Positions 8,076 to 16,795 of a stretch of DNA of 48,551 nt are shown piece after piece. A program made the translations under genes and the position numbers. The DNA lies in IMG/VR virus record IMGVR_UViG_3300044960_000334, positions 1 through 48,551 of that record. One strand, given 5' to 3'. Below the pieces are notes generated by a model. That model saw only the letters and a program-made list of their open reading frames with translations. It did no database searches and was not told where the DNA came from. Within the stretch, counting starts at the first letter, position 1, and each line of letters opens with the position of its first letter. The DNA comes from a virus.

Positions 8076-8390
8076 ATGGCACTACACTATTCCAGACCTA
8101 CAATAATTAACGCAGTTTCTTATGAAGAGCGCTGTAAGGCTGTATTTAAAAGTATTTTGGAGGCGTTTAATTCGTTCCGCAAAGAATTGAGTCCTGAGCT
8201 AGGAAAACAGGTGGGGCCGATTATGGAGAAGGCCTATGGGCGTCTAGTGCCATTATTAACCTCTTCGCACGAATTGCACGAACTTGATTCGGTGATCGAT
8301 GCGACTTCGGATATTCTTAAGAATACCCACAAGGAACTTTTGCGGTTATACGAGAATCTAGAAAAAGGAGAAAAAAGAAAACATGAGTAA
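8076..8390 (+). CDS. Helical hypothetical protein
   Basis: A 104-residue, almost wholly alpha-helical protein (CKAVFKSILEAFNSFRKELS; HELLRLYENLEKGEKRK). It starts at ATG 8076 with GGAG upstream and its end overlaps the start of the next gene by eight bases. It may be a small partner of the diphosphohydrolase-like protein encoded next, but it has no recognisable motif. Confidence 0.7.
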   Translation: MALHYSRPTIINAVSYEERCKAVFKSILEAFNSFRKELSPELGKQVGPIMEKAYGRLVPLLTSSHELHELDSVIDATSDILKNTHKELLRLYENLEKGEKRKHE

Positions 8391-8844
8391 GGATAGCGTA
8401 TTTGTAAGGTATAAAAGCGGTATGAAGCGCGGGGATCACAAGCCTCGCTGGCGGGACGTTGAGCCACGATTTATTCGGCGTATTGCTGAGGCTTTTTTCG
8501 AAGGCGCGGCAAAGTACGAGCGTGACTTGCCCCCGTATGAAAAAAACTGGCACAAGGCAGACCTTGAGGCCGCTCTGGATGTTTTGGATCATGCCTTTGA
8601 ACACTTGGCGGCATACTCGGAGATTATTCTAAACACGCTCCGAGGAACTCCTGAAAACATACCGACCTGGGTGGACCAGAGTGAAGACCACCTGGGTCAT
8701 TTGGGAGCAAATTTAGCAATGCTGGCCAAATTTGAGGAACTGGGTCTCTTTGATCAACGGCCCGCAGTTCAGGAAGAAAGTGAGGACGTGAATACCGAAA
8801 AACTATCAGAAAAGATAAAGGAATTTTTTGGTTTTAATAAATAA
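8383..8844 (+). CDS. dATP/dGTP diphosphohydrolase-like protein
   Basis: A 153-residue protein matching the phage family annotated as dATP/dGTP diphosphohydrolase N-terminal domain (DUF5664): KPRWRDVEPRFIRRIAEAF, then FEGAAKYER...NW, ADLEAALDVLDHAFEHL and a C-terminal DHLGHLGANLAMLAKFEE. These Asp, Glu and His residues would bind the metal and triphosphate. Such enzymes lower a chosen purine dNTP during infection. It is one of two nucleotide-pool genes here, the other being the HD hydrolase at 45.9 kb. The ribosome binding site AAAAGGAG lies inside the previous gene. Confidence 0.75.
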   Translation: MSKDSVFVRYKSGMKRGDHKPRWRDVEPRFIRRIAEAFFEGAAKYERDLPPYEKNWHKADLEAALDVLDHAFEHLAAYSEIILNTLRGTPENIPTWVDQSEDHLGHLGANLAMLAKFEELGLFDQRPAVQEESEDVNTEKLSEKIKEFFGFNK

Positions 8845-8850
8845 GAACCA

Positions 8851-9732
8851 ATGAGCCTCTCAGTTCATCAGCGTGGGCGGCTCGTTGATCTTATTTCAGC
8901 AGAACTACCTGAAATACCGACTTGGGTATCAGGGGGGTTGTTGCCAAAAAATTCAAAATTACTTTTTGGAGGCCCGGCTAAAAGTGGTAAGAGTTTTATT
9001 ATGCTCTCCCTTGGTCGGGCCTTGGTTTTAGGTGAAAATCCCTTCGAATGTCCAAATTTTCAGACACTTAGACCAACGCGGGTTCTGCTGCTAGATCAAG
9101 AGCTAAAACCCTTTGGGTTGCAAAAGCGGGTCAGGCCGCTTTTTCAGGACGTGGATCTAAAGAAAATAGAGGACCTGTTTTTCTATGAATCCGGAAATGT
9201 GGACTTGAATTTTTCCACATACTCAGGTCGAAAGGAAATTGAAGCCCTCGTGAGGGACGTAAAACCAGAAGTTTTGCTTTTAGATCCAATTGGTAAAATG
9301 CACTCTTTTGATGAAAACTCGAATTCGGAAATTAATCGATTGTTTACGTACTTAGATCATATTATTAAAATCGGCTTCGACTGGGGGCTTTCAATTGTTT
9401 TGTCGCACCATTTCGGGAAGCCCCCGCGCGCGGACGGAAAGGCCTTGGAGGCCTATGATCCACTCGATATTAATAATTTCCGGGGCGCGACGAAGTTTAA
9501 GGACGACCCGGACGCAATTATGTGTGTTCATCGAATGAAGAACCTTCCAACACCACACCAGGCCTGGAAAATGAAGACTCGATTTATTTTTAGGCATGCC
9601 GAGGAGCCAGAGGATATGGTTTTTACTGTTAATGAGTTCGGGGACGGTCGTGTCCGGTTTAAACATCATGAATGTCAACCGATAACACTAAACCCCGTCC
9701 TGCCTCCGCCTCTGAGTTTTAAGCCGGCATGA
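8851..9732 (+). CDS. RepA-like RecA-fold ATPase (AAA_25), probable helicase
   Basis: A 293-residue ATPase with Walker A GPAKSGKS (41-48), a Glu-containing strand VLLLDQELKP (78-87), Walker B VLLLDPIGKMH (141-151) and a sensor-like LSHHFGKPPR (about 188). This pattern is that of the RepA/AAA_25 hexameric helicase group used by plasmids and phages. Since no other replicative helicase (DnaB or SF1/SF2) is visible, it is the best candidate to unwind DNA for the family A polymerase. A late substitution of basic residues (KFKDDPDAIMCVHRMK) fits the DNA-facing side. The C-terminus is Pro-rich. Helicase activity is inferred. Confidence 0.8.
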   Translation: MSLSVHQRGRLVDLISAELPEIPTWVSGGLLPKNSKLLFGGPAKSGKSFIMLSLGRALVLGENPFECPNFQTLRPTRVLLLDQELKPFGLQKRVRPLFQDVDLKKIEDLFFYESGNVDLNFSTYSGRKEIEALVRDVKPEVLLLDPIGKMHSFDENSNSEINRLFTYLDHIIKIGFDWGLSIVLSHHFGKPPRADGKALEAYDPLDINNFRGATKFKDDPDAIMCVHRMKNLPTPHQAWKMKTRFIFRHAEEPEDMVFTVNEFGDGRVRFKHHECQPITLNPVLPPPLSFKPA

Positions 9733-9739
9733 GGATAAC

Positions 9740-10243
9740 GTGAAGATCAGGGAAAGGAAAATAAAGATTAAACTTAAGAGAAAAGAAGGATTAGTTTTTA
9801 TCAACAATAAACCATGGATTATTGTTTCTGATCGAAGTCGTATTGTCTGTTTTTCCAGAAATAGAAGGTACGTCTGTAAGATTGACGTGAATTTTAAGAA
9901 AAGAAACGACTGGAATTCTCTTTACTGTCAAACGAGAACAGAAGTTACGATTTATCTAAAGGTATCAAAAAAGTTTCATAGATTTTTACCGAGATTGCGT
10001 TACTATGGACAAGAGGGTAATTATTTTTGGGCCATCTACGAGTATGTTCCTATTGTGCTTTGTGCGAACATGAACACACAACAAAATAAGAAGTACAAGG
10101 GTGGAATAATAAAAATTTGTCGTAAATTTTCGGAAGAAATTTCTAAACTTCTTCCTGGTTATGACTTACGAGACTGGCATTTGGATAATGTTGGAATAAA
10201 CCGGAAAACTAAAAAGCCGGTTATTGTTGATTTTGGGTACTAG
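9740..10243 (+). CDS. Minimal protein-kinase-like protein
   Basis: A 167-residue protein with the core of a kinase fold: a beta-3 lysine in YVCKIDV (K47), a helix-C glutamate in RTEVTIYLKV (E68), a hinge-like WAIYEYVPI (98-106), the catalytic-loop pattern LRDWHLDNVG (143-152; HxDN instead of HRDxxxxN) and a closing VIVDFGY (161-167), equal to the DFG metal site. The protein stops right after DFG, so the activation segment and C-lobe helices are absent. It could be a tiny active kinase or a regulatory pseudokinase. GTG start with GAGGA upstream. Its last 23 bases overlap the end of the convergent virion gene. Confidence 0.65.
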   Translation: MKIRERKIKIKLKRKEGLVFINNKPWIIVSDRSRIVCFSRNRRYVCKIDVNFKKRNDWNSLYCQTRTEVTIYLKVSKKFHRFLPRLRYYGQEGNYFWAIYEYVPIVLCANMNTQQNKKYKGGIIKICRKFSEEISKLLPGYDLRDWHLDNVGINRKTKKPVIVDFGY

Positions 10244-12098
10244 TAGGTTCGGACCTTGGGGCAAGCGGAACCCCCGGTTCGTAAAGCCTAACCTCAGTCT
10301 CCTGTGGTCCCGCGATTTCTCGAAAGCGCCGGGATTCTTCACCGGGTCCGAAGAATATGTTTAGTGACTGACCTAGTGGACGAGTTAAGTCTATTTTTCT
10401 TGCCCCCAGCCGATTGGCAGTGCGGTCAAGAAAATTAACTAAAAACCGAACTCCCTGTCCCGCGGATAGCGGATTGTCTAGTAGTTTTCTTGCATAAGCC
10501 GCACTATCGGCCCAGTCGTCTGCATGGCGTCCAAGCACGAGATTTGCGAGTTGTTCTGTATCCAGAATGACCAATAAATTCTTTGCCCGGACCCACACAC
10601 CGGCTCCTGGAACCACACCGCCGGCCCACTCCGGATGTTGAACGTTTACTAGATCAGAGAGGCCACGCACTAAGGCTTTTAAATTTTTAGATCCTTCCGG
10701 GCCGAATAATTCATTGAAGATATTAACCTGACGCTCCGAAAGGACATTATAAATTCGCTCAACACCCTTCGTTGCTGGGCCAAATTCGCCACCTCCGAAT
10801 CGGTTAATTACAAAATCTAAAACCCCGCTTCGTAAGGCCTTTCTTTCCTCGGGGCGGTCGAATAATTTAATGACATCCATGAACCTTTGTGCCCGCCGGC
10901 GTATAATTCCGGTTTTCTGGGCTTCCGGTGTTTCTCCGAGATGAAATAGATCATCTAGTTCATCCTGAATAAAAGTCCGGGGATCTTCTTTTACGCGTTT
11001 AAATATTTCTTTTTGTTTTCTCGGTAAGTCTTCCAAGGACTCAATGCCGTATTCTTGCGCTTTTGTTGTAAGTTTTTTCTTTTCTTTTTCCGCCTCCTCG
11101 ATGGCCTCGTAGACCTTACGGTATTTACCGAGCATCTTGTTGCGATAGGTGTGATAAATACTGCCGGCAGTATCGAGATCGCCTTGTCGGAGTGCGTCTA
11201 TAAACTGAAATTGAAAGTCCGCGACAGGACTTTTTTCGTCAAAAGAACCAAGGAATTCTTTTATTTCTTTCATCAATTCCTTGTCCTGTGCCTTAAATTG
11301 TTCCCGAAAAGAGAGAATGTCTTCTGCGCGGGGTTTAAGCGCACTGGCATCAAAGCCCCGATCCTTGAATTTTTCCAGGGACCGCTCCACTCGGATAGGT
11401 GCAGAGCGAGCAATGCCTCGTTGAGCGCGTCCAGCCCAATATGCCGGTCCGCCCAATAATGCCCCGCGAATGATGGCGGGGGTTAAGTTTAGTTCTTCGT
11501 CCTCCTCAGCGGGGCGACCTAACAACTGCCCGCCGATATCGGAAACGAGACCCTCCGTGAATCCGGTAGTTCCGGGGTGCCGCATCATCAGACCGAAGCC
11601 GCGTCTGATTATTTCTGGAGTCTGAGCCGCCTCCGCCAAGGGCCGGGCTCCAATACGCAATAGATTAGCCGCGGCGCCAAGGCCTTGCGTTACGGACTCC
11701 CGTCCTCCGAATTCCGGGGGAGAAAAAATATCTGATGCCACCGAGGCCCCGAGAATACCTCGTGCCAATTTTCCACCAAGTCCAATTTTTCCACCAGGGC
11801 CGGGGGTTAACGCAGAAAGAATGTCTAATGTTATTGCTGGAATTCGGTCTTTCCAATAGTCAATAGAAGTAATCGGTGTAACGGCCTCTTTCTGTTGAGC
11901 GATTATTTGTTTTTGTAGTTGCTCTTTTTTTAGCCGACGCTGTTCCTCGGTTTGTTTAATAAGCTCATCAAGGTCTTCGATCTCTCCCGCCTCCAGCGCT
12001 GCCTGGACTTCTGGTAGTTCCCGTGCCTCCAAGTACAGGGCCGTTGGATCGTCGGCCTCAAGCTCAGAGAGTCTTTTTCTAACGTCCTCGATAGGCAT
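10221..12098 (-). CDS. Large virion protein, probable internal/ejection protein
   Basis: A 625-residue protein encoded last in a three-gene minus-strand block after two other large, Ala/Gln/Glu-rich proteins. It has coiled-coil stretches (about 40-70; 320-345), a Gly/Ala-rich, membrane-seeking region (GLGGKLARGILGASVASDIF and neighbours, about 105-165) and a helical C-terminal half. Position after the nozzle gene, size and composition are like the internal virion (ejection) proteins of T7-type podoviruses, which form the DNA channel in the host envelope. There is no detectable enzymatic motif. The assignment is contextual. Confidence 0.6.
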   Translation of the reverse strand: MPIEDVRKRLSELEADDPTALYLEARELPEVQAALEAGEIEDLDELIKQTEEQRRLKKEQLQKQIIAQQKEAVTPITSIDYWKDRIPAITLDILSALTPGPGGKIGLGGKLARGILGASVASDIFSPPEFGGRESVTQGLGAAANLLRIGARPLAEAAQTPEIIRRGFGLMMRHPGTTGFTEGLVSDIGGQLLGRPAEEDEELNLTPAIIRGALLGGPAYWAGRAQRGIARSAPIRVERSLEKFKDRGFDASALKPRAEDILSFREQFKAQDKELMKEIKEFLGSFDEKSPVADFQFQFIDALRQGDLDTAGSIYHTYRNKMLGKYRKVYEAIEEAEKEKKKLTTKAQEYGIESLEDLPRKQKEIFKRVKEDPRTFIQDELDDLFHLGETPEAQKTGIIRRRAQRFMDVIKLFDRPEERKALRSGVLDFVINRFGGGEFGPATKGVERIYNVLSERQVNIFNELFGPEGSKNLKALVRGLSDLVNVQHPEWAGGVVPGAGVWVRAKNLLVILDTEQLANLVLGRHADDWADSAAYARKLLDNPLSAGQGVRFLVNFLDRTANRLGARKIDLTRPLGQSLNIFFGPGEESRRFREIAGPQETEVRLYEPGVPLAPRSEPTSTQNQQ

Positions 12099-13879
12099 TA
12101 TAGTTTTCCTCGTTTATAGCGGTTGATTTCCGGCTCAAAGATTAAAGACATGTTAAACCGATTTTCTTTTGGCGGGTTGCCGGATAAGAATTGTTTGGTT
12201 AGGTACTTGGTATAATTGAGTAGTTTCTTGTCTACCTCGTCTTCACGTTCTAGGAGTTTAGTTCGAAATTCGGGGTGAAGTTTATAATCAGTGAAGTATT
12301 TATATTCTGTGTACAGGCGGGTCATGAAGACCTTAGAGATGAGTTCTTCTAGTGAGTCAGTCGGGTTCGCCGATGCCATTGCTGTCCAGCGCCGGTCCTG
12401 TTCGTTAGATTGTTTTCCCGTCGCTCTTAGGAGTTCTTCAATGTAGTTTCGGGAAAGGAATTGATTAAGAATGGCACGGGAGGCATTAACATTATTCCCC
12501 ATGCGTTGTATTTTGACCATCCAGTCACTACCAAGAATAGGACCGAGATAGCGCTTTAATTCCGGGGCTTCTAGAGACATGACTGCGGTAGTCATCATTC
12601 TGTTTTCTCGAAGCGACTTGAGTGCCTCCATTTCTTGTTGTGCCGCTCGAGGCGTGCGGATATTGGCCAGTGGATTCGGGTCCTCGGCAGCGAAGGCGTA
12701 GCGTTTTGGAGCCTCTTTAATGGTTATTTTTCCTAGGGGTGTTGGAATGGCGGTCTTGGGTTTTTCAAACTTGTCCGGAACCTTTGTGGCCGGTTGAAGT
12801 TCTGGGTCTTTAGGATCAGTTCCAAGTCGCGGACCAAGAACCTTTTCAGGTGGCGGTTCGGGGACCGCCGGGGCTCTGGTTTCCGCGGTGCGGGGAATAC
12901 CAAGGAACTCCATGAAAGACTGCTGTAACGGACTTGGAATTTCTGCGGTTCGGGATTCCGGTGCTTCTAGCGGGCGACTGATTGTCGTGATGGGTACGGC
13001 CCGCATTGTAACGCGACCCGAGACGGGATCATGGTCAGGAATCAGCCTTATTGTCGTAGTTCTTCGACCCTGCGGGCCGACTCCCGTCTGGCGTGGTTCT
13101 AGTGCCCGAAACAAGGCCGGGGCTTGTCGGGTTAGCCAATAGCGTGTGTGTTCCTTGGCAAACTCCGGATCCTCCAGGCGTGCCTGAGTCGCTACCACTT
13201 CACCTGGGGCTGTTCCGGGGCGGTATCCGTGGGTTTCCAGAAAGTCCGCCTCCAGTTGCTTTAGGGCCGTTTCCGCCCCCGCCCGCCTAGCCACGGCGCG
13301 GTATTGATCCGCGCGGGCTTCCAGGAGTTGGCGTTGTTCTGGGGTCATTTTGGCCGCATAATTAAGCAAGGCCCGATCAAAGGCGGCCTCTTGTCGCATG
13401 GACTCGATTTCTCGCTTTGCCTCGGATCGAATTTCTTCGGCTTCGGCCCGCTGAATGTGTGGGGCCTGGGCTTTGTAGATGTCCAAAACTTCTTCTCGGA
13501 TCCGCCCCCGCTTACCGCCGCGGGCGCGGTATTCGGGGCTAAAAAGATTCTCCAGTAATTCAATCGCCCACCTGGAGCCGCGCGTAAACTTACCCCGCCC
13601 GACACCCATTTCCTCTTGATAACGCCGGGCTATTTCTTTTTCTAGGTCCTGAAGAAGATACTCCTGTGCCCGACGCCCTGGTTCTCGCTGGCCCAATGGG
13701 TCCGATGCCGCACGGGCTGCCGCACGCCGGCGGGCCTCAATTGCCTCCACTCCGAGACCGCGTCGAATTAGTTCGTCTACCGAAAGACGTTCTTCGCCGA
13801 CGGGAATTTGCTCATCCCAAGAGCGGGCATTTTCTAGGCCGGAACGAATGTTTTGAAGTAATGTTTGTAGTAAGGCCAT
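12098..13879 (-). CDS. Large charged virion protein, probable internal/ejection protein
   Basis: A 593-residue, very Arg/Glu-rich, mostly helical protein with a Pro-rich middle (VPEPPPEKVLGPRLG, about 335-375). The start ATG at 13879 overlaps the stop of the preceding gene by one base (TAATG), so I prefer it to an upstream start inside that gene. It also overlaps the next gene at 12098. The trio resembles the set of internal virion proteins of short-tailed phages. I see no lytic transglycosylase motif. The function is inferred from order and composition. Confidence 0.55.
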   Translation of the reverse strand: MALLQTLLQNIRSGLENARSWDEQIPVGEERLSVDELIRRGLGVEAIEARRRAAARAASDPLGQREPGRRAQEYLLQDLEKEIARRYQEEMGVGRGKFTRGSRWAIELLENLFSPEYRARGGKRGRIREEVLDIYKAQAPHIQRAEAEEIRSEAKREIESMRQEAAFDRALLNYAAKMTPEQRQLLEARADQYRAVARRAGAETALKQLEADFLETHGYRPGTAPGEVVATQARLEDPEFAKEHTRYWLTRQAPALFRALEPRQTGVGPQGRRTTTIRLIPDHDPVSGRVTMRAVPITTISRPLEAPESRTAEIPSPLQQSFMEFLGIPRTAETRAPAVPEPPPEKVLGPRLGTDPKDPELQPATKVPDKFEKPKTAIPTPLGKITIKEAPKRYAFAAEDPNPLANIRTPRAAQQEMEALKSLRENRMMTTAVMSLEAPELKRYLGPILGSDWMVKIQRMGNNVNASRAILNQFLSRNYIEELLRATGKQSNEQDRRWTAMASANPTDSLEELISKVFMTRLYTEYKYFTDYKLHPEFRTKLLEREDEVDKKLLNYTKYLTKQFLSGNPPKENRFNMSLIFEPEINRYKRGKL

Positions 13880-15432
13880 TATTTTTTGTCCCCAATAGCC
13901 GAACCGACAGCCCCCCACTGACTACCTGGGGCGCGATTTGGGTCAATACCAGAGAACGGGGCAGCAATATTCTGCGCCCACGTGCGGGTGAAGTCCATTG
14001 CCTGACCGCCCAATTGACCCAAAGATCCCATGCCGGTTTGCCAAACGTTACCGACACGCCCGTAGGCATCCATTAGGTTTTGATAGGCACGATTTTGAGC
14101 CTCGGCTAAATTGGTGGCCCTCTGAACGCCCAATTGGCCGGCCCCTAACAGGTTGCCGAAGCCGGTACTCAGCATACCAGATTGTTGACCCAACATACGA
14201 TTATACATGTCCCCCAAACCCAAGGCATACTGATTTTGGGATGCCATTGCCTGATTCCAGAGGTTACCGAAGTCTCGCTGGGATTGTAACAAATTCTGCG
14301 CCATTTCCGCCCCCAGACCCATACGAGACAGCTCCGCCTGAAGACCGCCGGTAATTCCAGCATTTAGGTATGCTTGTAGGTTCTGTGTTGCGGCCTGTTG
14401 AATATCGGGAATCATTCCGAAGCCAAGCTGTTCACGACCTAGGGCCGATGCGATGCCCTGTCGCATTAATTCCGCACCAAGTTGTTGCTCTTGCTGCATC
14501 AAGCCTTGTTGTTGGAACATAGCTTGACGCATATTTTCCGCCGCCGCCCGCGCCGCCTGATCGGCGAATTCCGCGGCTAGTAAATTTTGCTGCCCCGCTC
14601 CAACGACCGCACCCGGACCCCCGCCGCGCGCCATAGCACGACGGTATATATCTTCCGCCCGCTGTTGCCAAACGTCCTGGGCCGATTCGCGGGCAAAGGT
14701 TGCGGCCTGATCGGGAGTCATGAGGGCCTCACGGGATAGAAATTCGGCCCCGCGATCTACCATACCGGCGGTTTCTGGCGTATATCCTTGCCAGCTTAGT
14801 ATGTCCCCTGCCGTCCCCGCCGCCGCCGAGAGCAACGGATTATATCCCCCAGTTTGGGTGGCATACCAGGCCGCGTCCTGTAGGCCTTGGGTCAACCACG
14901 TCTGTCCGCGCTGACCAATGAGATTCGGACCCACGTCTCCTAGGGCAAGCTGGGCATTAGAACCCCAGCCGGCCATGTAGGGCTGAAATCTGTCGAATGC
15001 TTCTTGGTATTGTGGAGTCCAACCGCCGCCGGCAAAGCCCTGGGCCGCAATGTTGGCAACCGGAGACATTTGCTGTGCCAGTTGCGGTTGAGCCATGGCC
15101 ATGGCTTCCATTTCAGGTGTGAGGTACAGACCCCCGGCTTGGCGGAACAAGTCTGTCATACCACCGAGCTGTTGTTCCCCGTAACCCAAGTACCACGGGG
15201 CTAGGTCTATTAGTGGACGCCGGAGCGTATCGGTGACATCAAGGGCTGACTCCCGTAGTGGCTCGGCCATCATACCCCAGAGAAATCGGCCCATTTCTTC
15301 GCCAATTTCGGACCGGTTGAGTAAATGCATTAGTGCATTTTGCTGCCATTCGCGGGGATTTTGGCCAATTCCGAAGGCTCCGAAAATTTGAAATAAACCC
15401 CCTAGGGCATTTGCAATAGAAACGGGGTCCAT
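13879..15432 (-). CDS. Gln/Ala/Gly-rich virion protein, probable ejection protein
   Basis: A 517-residue protein rich in Gln, Ala, Gly and Met (AAENMRQAMFQQQGLMQQEQ), with many repeated heptad-like segments and no charged catalytic motifs. The N-terminus (DPVSIANALGGLFQIFGAFG) is a hydrophobic stretch. Such low-complexity helical proteins directly upstream of the two large virion proteins are typical of the DNA-ejectosome set. The gene starts a transcription block, with the shared element TTATAAT-TAAAATAGG at 15451-15466 and AGGAAAGG as ribosome binding site. Confidence 0.6.
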   Translation of the reverse strand: MDPVSIANALGGLFQIFGAFGIGQNPREWQQNALMHLLNRSEIGEEMGRFLWGMMAEPLRESALDVTDTLRRPLIDLAPWYLGYGEQQLGGMTDLFRQAGGLYLTPEMEAMAMAQPQLAQQMSPVANIAAQGFAGGGWTPQYQEAFDRFQPYMAGWGSNAQLALGDVGPNLIGQRGQTWLTQGLQDAAWYATQTGGYNPLLSAAAGTAGDILSWQGYTPETAGMVDRGAEFLSREALMTPDQAATFARESAQDVWQQRAEDIYRRAMARGGGPGAVVGAGQQNLLAAEFADQAARAAAENMRQAMFQQQGLMQQEQQLGAELMRQGIASALGREQLGFGMIPDIQQAATQNLQAYLNAGITGGLQAELSRMGLGAEMAQNLLQSQRDFGNLWNQAMASQNQYALGLGDMYNRMLGQQSGMLSTGFGNLLGAGQLGVQRATNLAEAQNRAYQNLMDAYGRVGNVWQTGMGSLGQLGGQAMDFTRTWAQNIAAPFSGIDPNRAPGSQWGAVGSAIGDKK

Positions 15433-15450
15433 TTTGAGGTTAATTCCTTT

Positions 15451-15466
15451 CCTATTTTAATTATAA
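15451..15466 (-). promoter_or_regulatory. Shared promoter/RBS element before the ejection-protein block
   Basis: Minus-strand TTATAATTAAAATAGG: a -10-like box joined to the ribosome binding site, as before eight other minus-strand blocks. No -35 box is evident. Confidence 0.5.
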
Positions 15467-15476
15467 CAGGGTCTTT

Positions 15477-16793
15477 TTAGCCCGTAACTGAAAGGAAACC
15501 CTGGGTGATTGTTAGAGAATTATCAATGTCCGCCGCTGACCACTCTATGGTTATTTCTAAGTTATTGTTAACCGTTGTGTCAATCGTAACGGGAGATAGC
15601 GTGGTATTTTGCTGTAAGGTTCCGTTAAATGAGGTTTCTAGAAAAGAAACTAAAGTTCCGTTACTTCCCAGCGTGCGAACAGTTAGCGTTGCAGAAATGG
15701 AGATGGGGACATTAGTTACGGCTAGTGTTGGAGAAGAGAGACTTAATATCGTTGTCCCACCATATTTTAGTCGAATTGTGAAGTTATCTGTTGTGTTTGA
15801 AGAATAATGGCCGAATAGTTTTAGGTTAAAAACTGTGCCAATGTTAACACTATTTTCCGGAATTTCCTCTAAAAAAACCGCGGTCTCTGTAATTGTGTTT
15901 GTTACTGAAATATTCGACGTACGGGCGGGGCCGGTTAATGTAAAGTTTTTTCTTTTTCCGGATAAAGTAAAAGATAGTTTTTTTCCGTTAAATTCGGTTA
16001 AACCATTTTCTAAAACAGTAACGTCTGTTTTTTGAGGAAGTTTTAAAGAATGATCTAAGTTAATCGAATCCCCGTCATCAACAATTCCAGCCTCTGTAAT
16101 AAAGCCCGGCGTTGTTCCGACCATTACTAATCGCCCGGCATTAATAAGATTACTTCGACCTTCAGGAATATTTAGCCCCGCCTTAGAGCTAAAGGACGGG
16201 GGACTTCCGGAGCCATTACCGCGCAAAATTGCCTCATTTGCCCCCGTCGGTATTGTTGTTATAATCCCGCTGGAATTCCAGGTTATTAATTCGCCGGCAA
16301 TACCGTTTGCCAGTGCATTTAGTGGAATAGAGCCCACTGGATAATCTTCAGATAGAAACGAACCGGCAAAGGTGGTGCTTGATATCGAGGGCGAGTCTTC
16401 TAGTGAAGACATCATACCAGACAGTAAAACTGTTTGGACTATAAAAACAATAGGCGTTGGTTCTTGTGTTTGAACGCGCAAAATGGCCGGCGAGCGCCGA
16501 GTAGAGTATGGGCCAATAGGTTGTTGGTTTTTAGAAAGAAGACCGATGATGTATACATTAAAGTGAGAAATCCTGTCATTCTGTATATCAACCGGCTCTT
16601 GCCAGGCTATAGAGAACTCAGTGCCCCCGAAGTAGCGCTTTTTCTCTAAAAGTCTTAGGCTATCAACGACAGGAACCCGCCTGCCTCCAATAACCCGCGG
16701 GGGTAGATTAGTTCCGCCGCCTGTGTTGTTTTTATTAATAATTCTCTGTAATGCCTGGTCATCATCTAAACCTCGCCCCCATTTTGTTGCCAT
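15477..16793 (-). CDS. Probable tail fibre or receptor-binding virion protein
   Basis: A 438-residue, Thr/Ser/Asn-rich beta protein. Residues 45-110 look like a small sandwich domain (EFSIAWQEPVDIQN, SHFNVYIIGLLSK), the middle (150-240) has the loose Gly/Asn repeats of fibre shafts (GSIPLNALANGIAGELITW), and the last 140 residues resemble a jelly-roll tip (NFTIRLKYGGTTILSLSSP). It is encoded right after the nozzle gene, with only three bases between stop and start, as expected for an adhesion protein attached to the tail. The receptor is unknown. Confidence 0.6.
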   Translation of the reverse strand: MATKWGRGLDDDQALQRIINKNNTGGGTNLPPRVIGGRRVPVVDSLRLLEKKRYFGGTEFSIAWQEPVDIQNDRISHFNVYIIGLLSKNQQPIGPYSTRRSPAILRVQTQEPTPIVFIVQTVLLSGMMSSLEDSPSISSTTFAGSFLSEDYPVGSIPLNALANGIAGELITWNSSGIITTIPTGANEAILRGNGSGSPPSFSSKAGLNIPEGRSNLINAGRLVMVGTTPGFITEAGIVDDGDSINLDHSLKLPQKTDVTVLENGLTEFNGKKLSFTLSGKRKNFTLTGPARTSNISVTNTITETAVFLEEIPENSVNIGTVFNLKLFGHYSSNTTDNFTIRLKYGGTTILSLSSPTLAVTNVPISISATLTVRTLGSNGTLVSFLETSFNGTLQQNTTLSPVTIDTTVNNNLEITIEWSAADIDNSLTITQGFLSVTG

Positions 16794-16795
16794 AA

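Noticed and set aside
11055-11459. A 134-codon frame opposite the large virion protein
   Set aside because: It is antisense to a long well-supported gene and Phe/Arg-rich as expected for a shadow frame.
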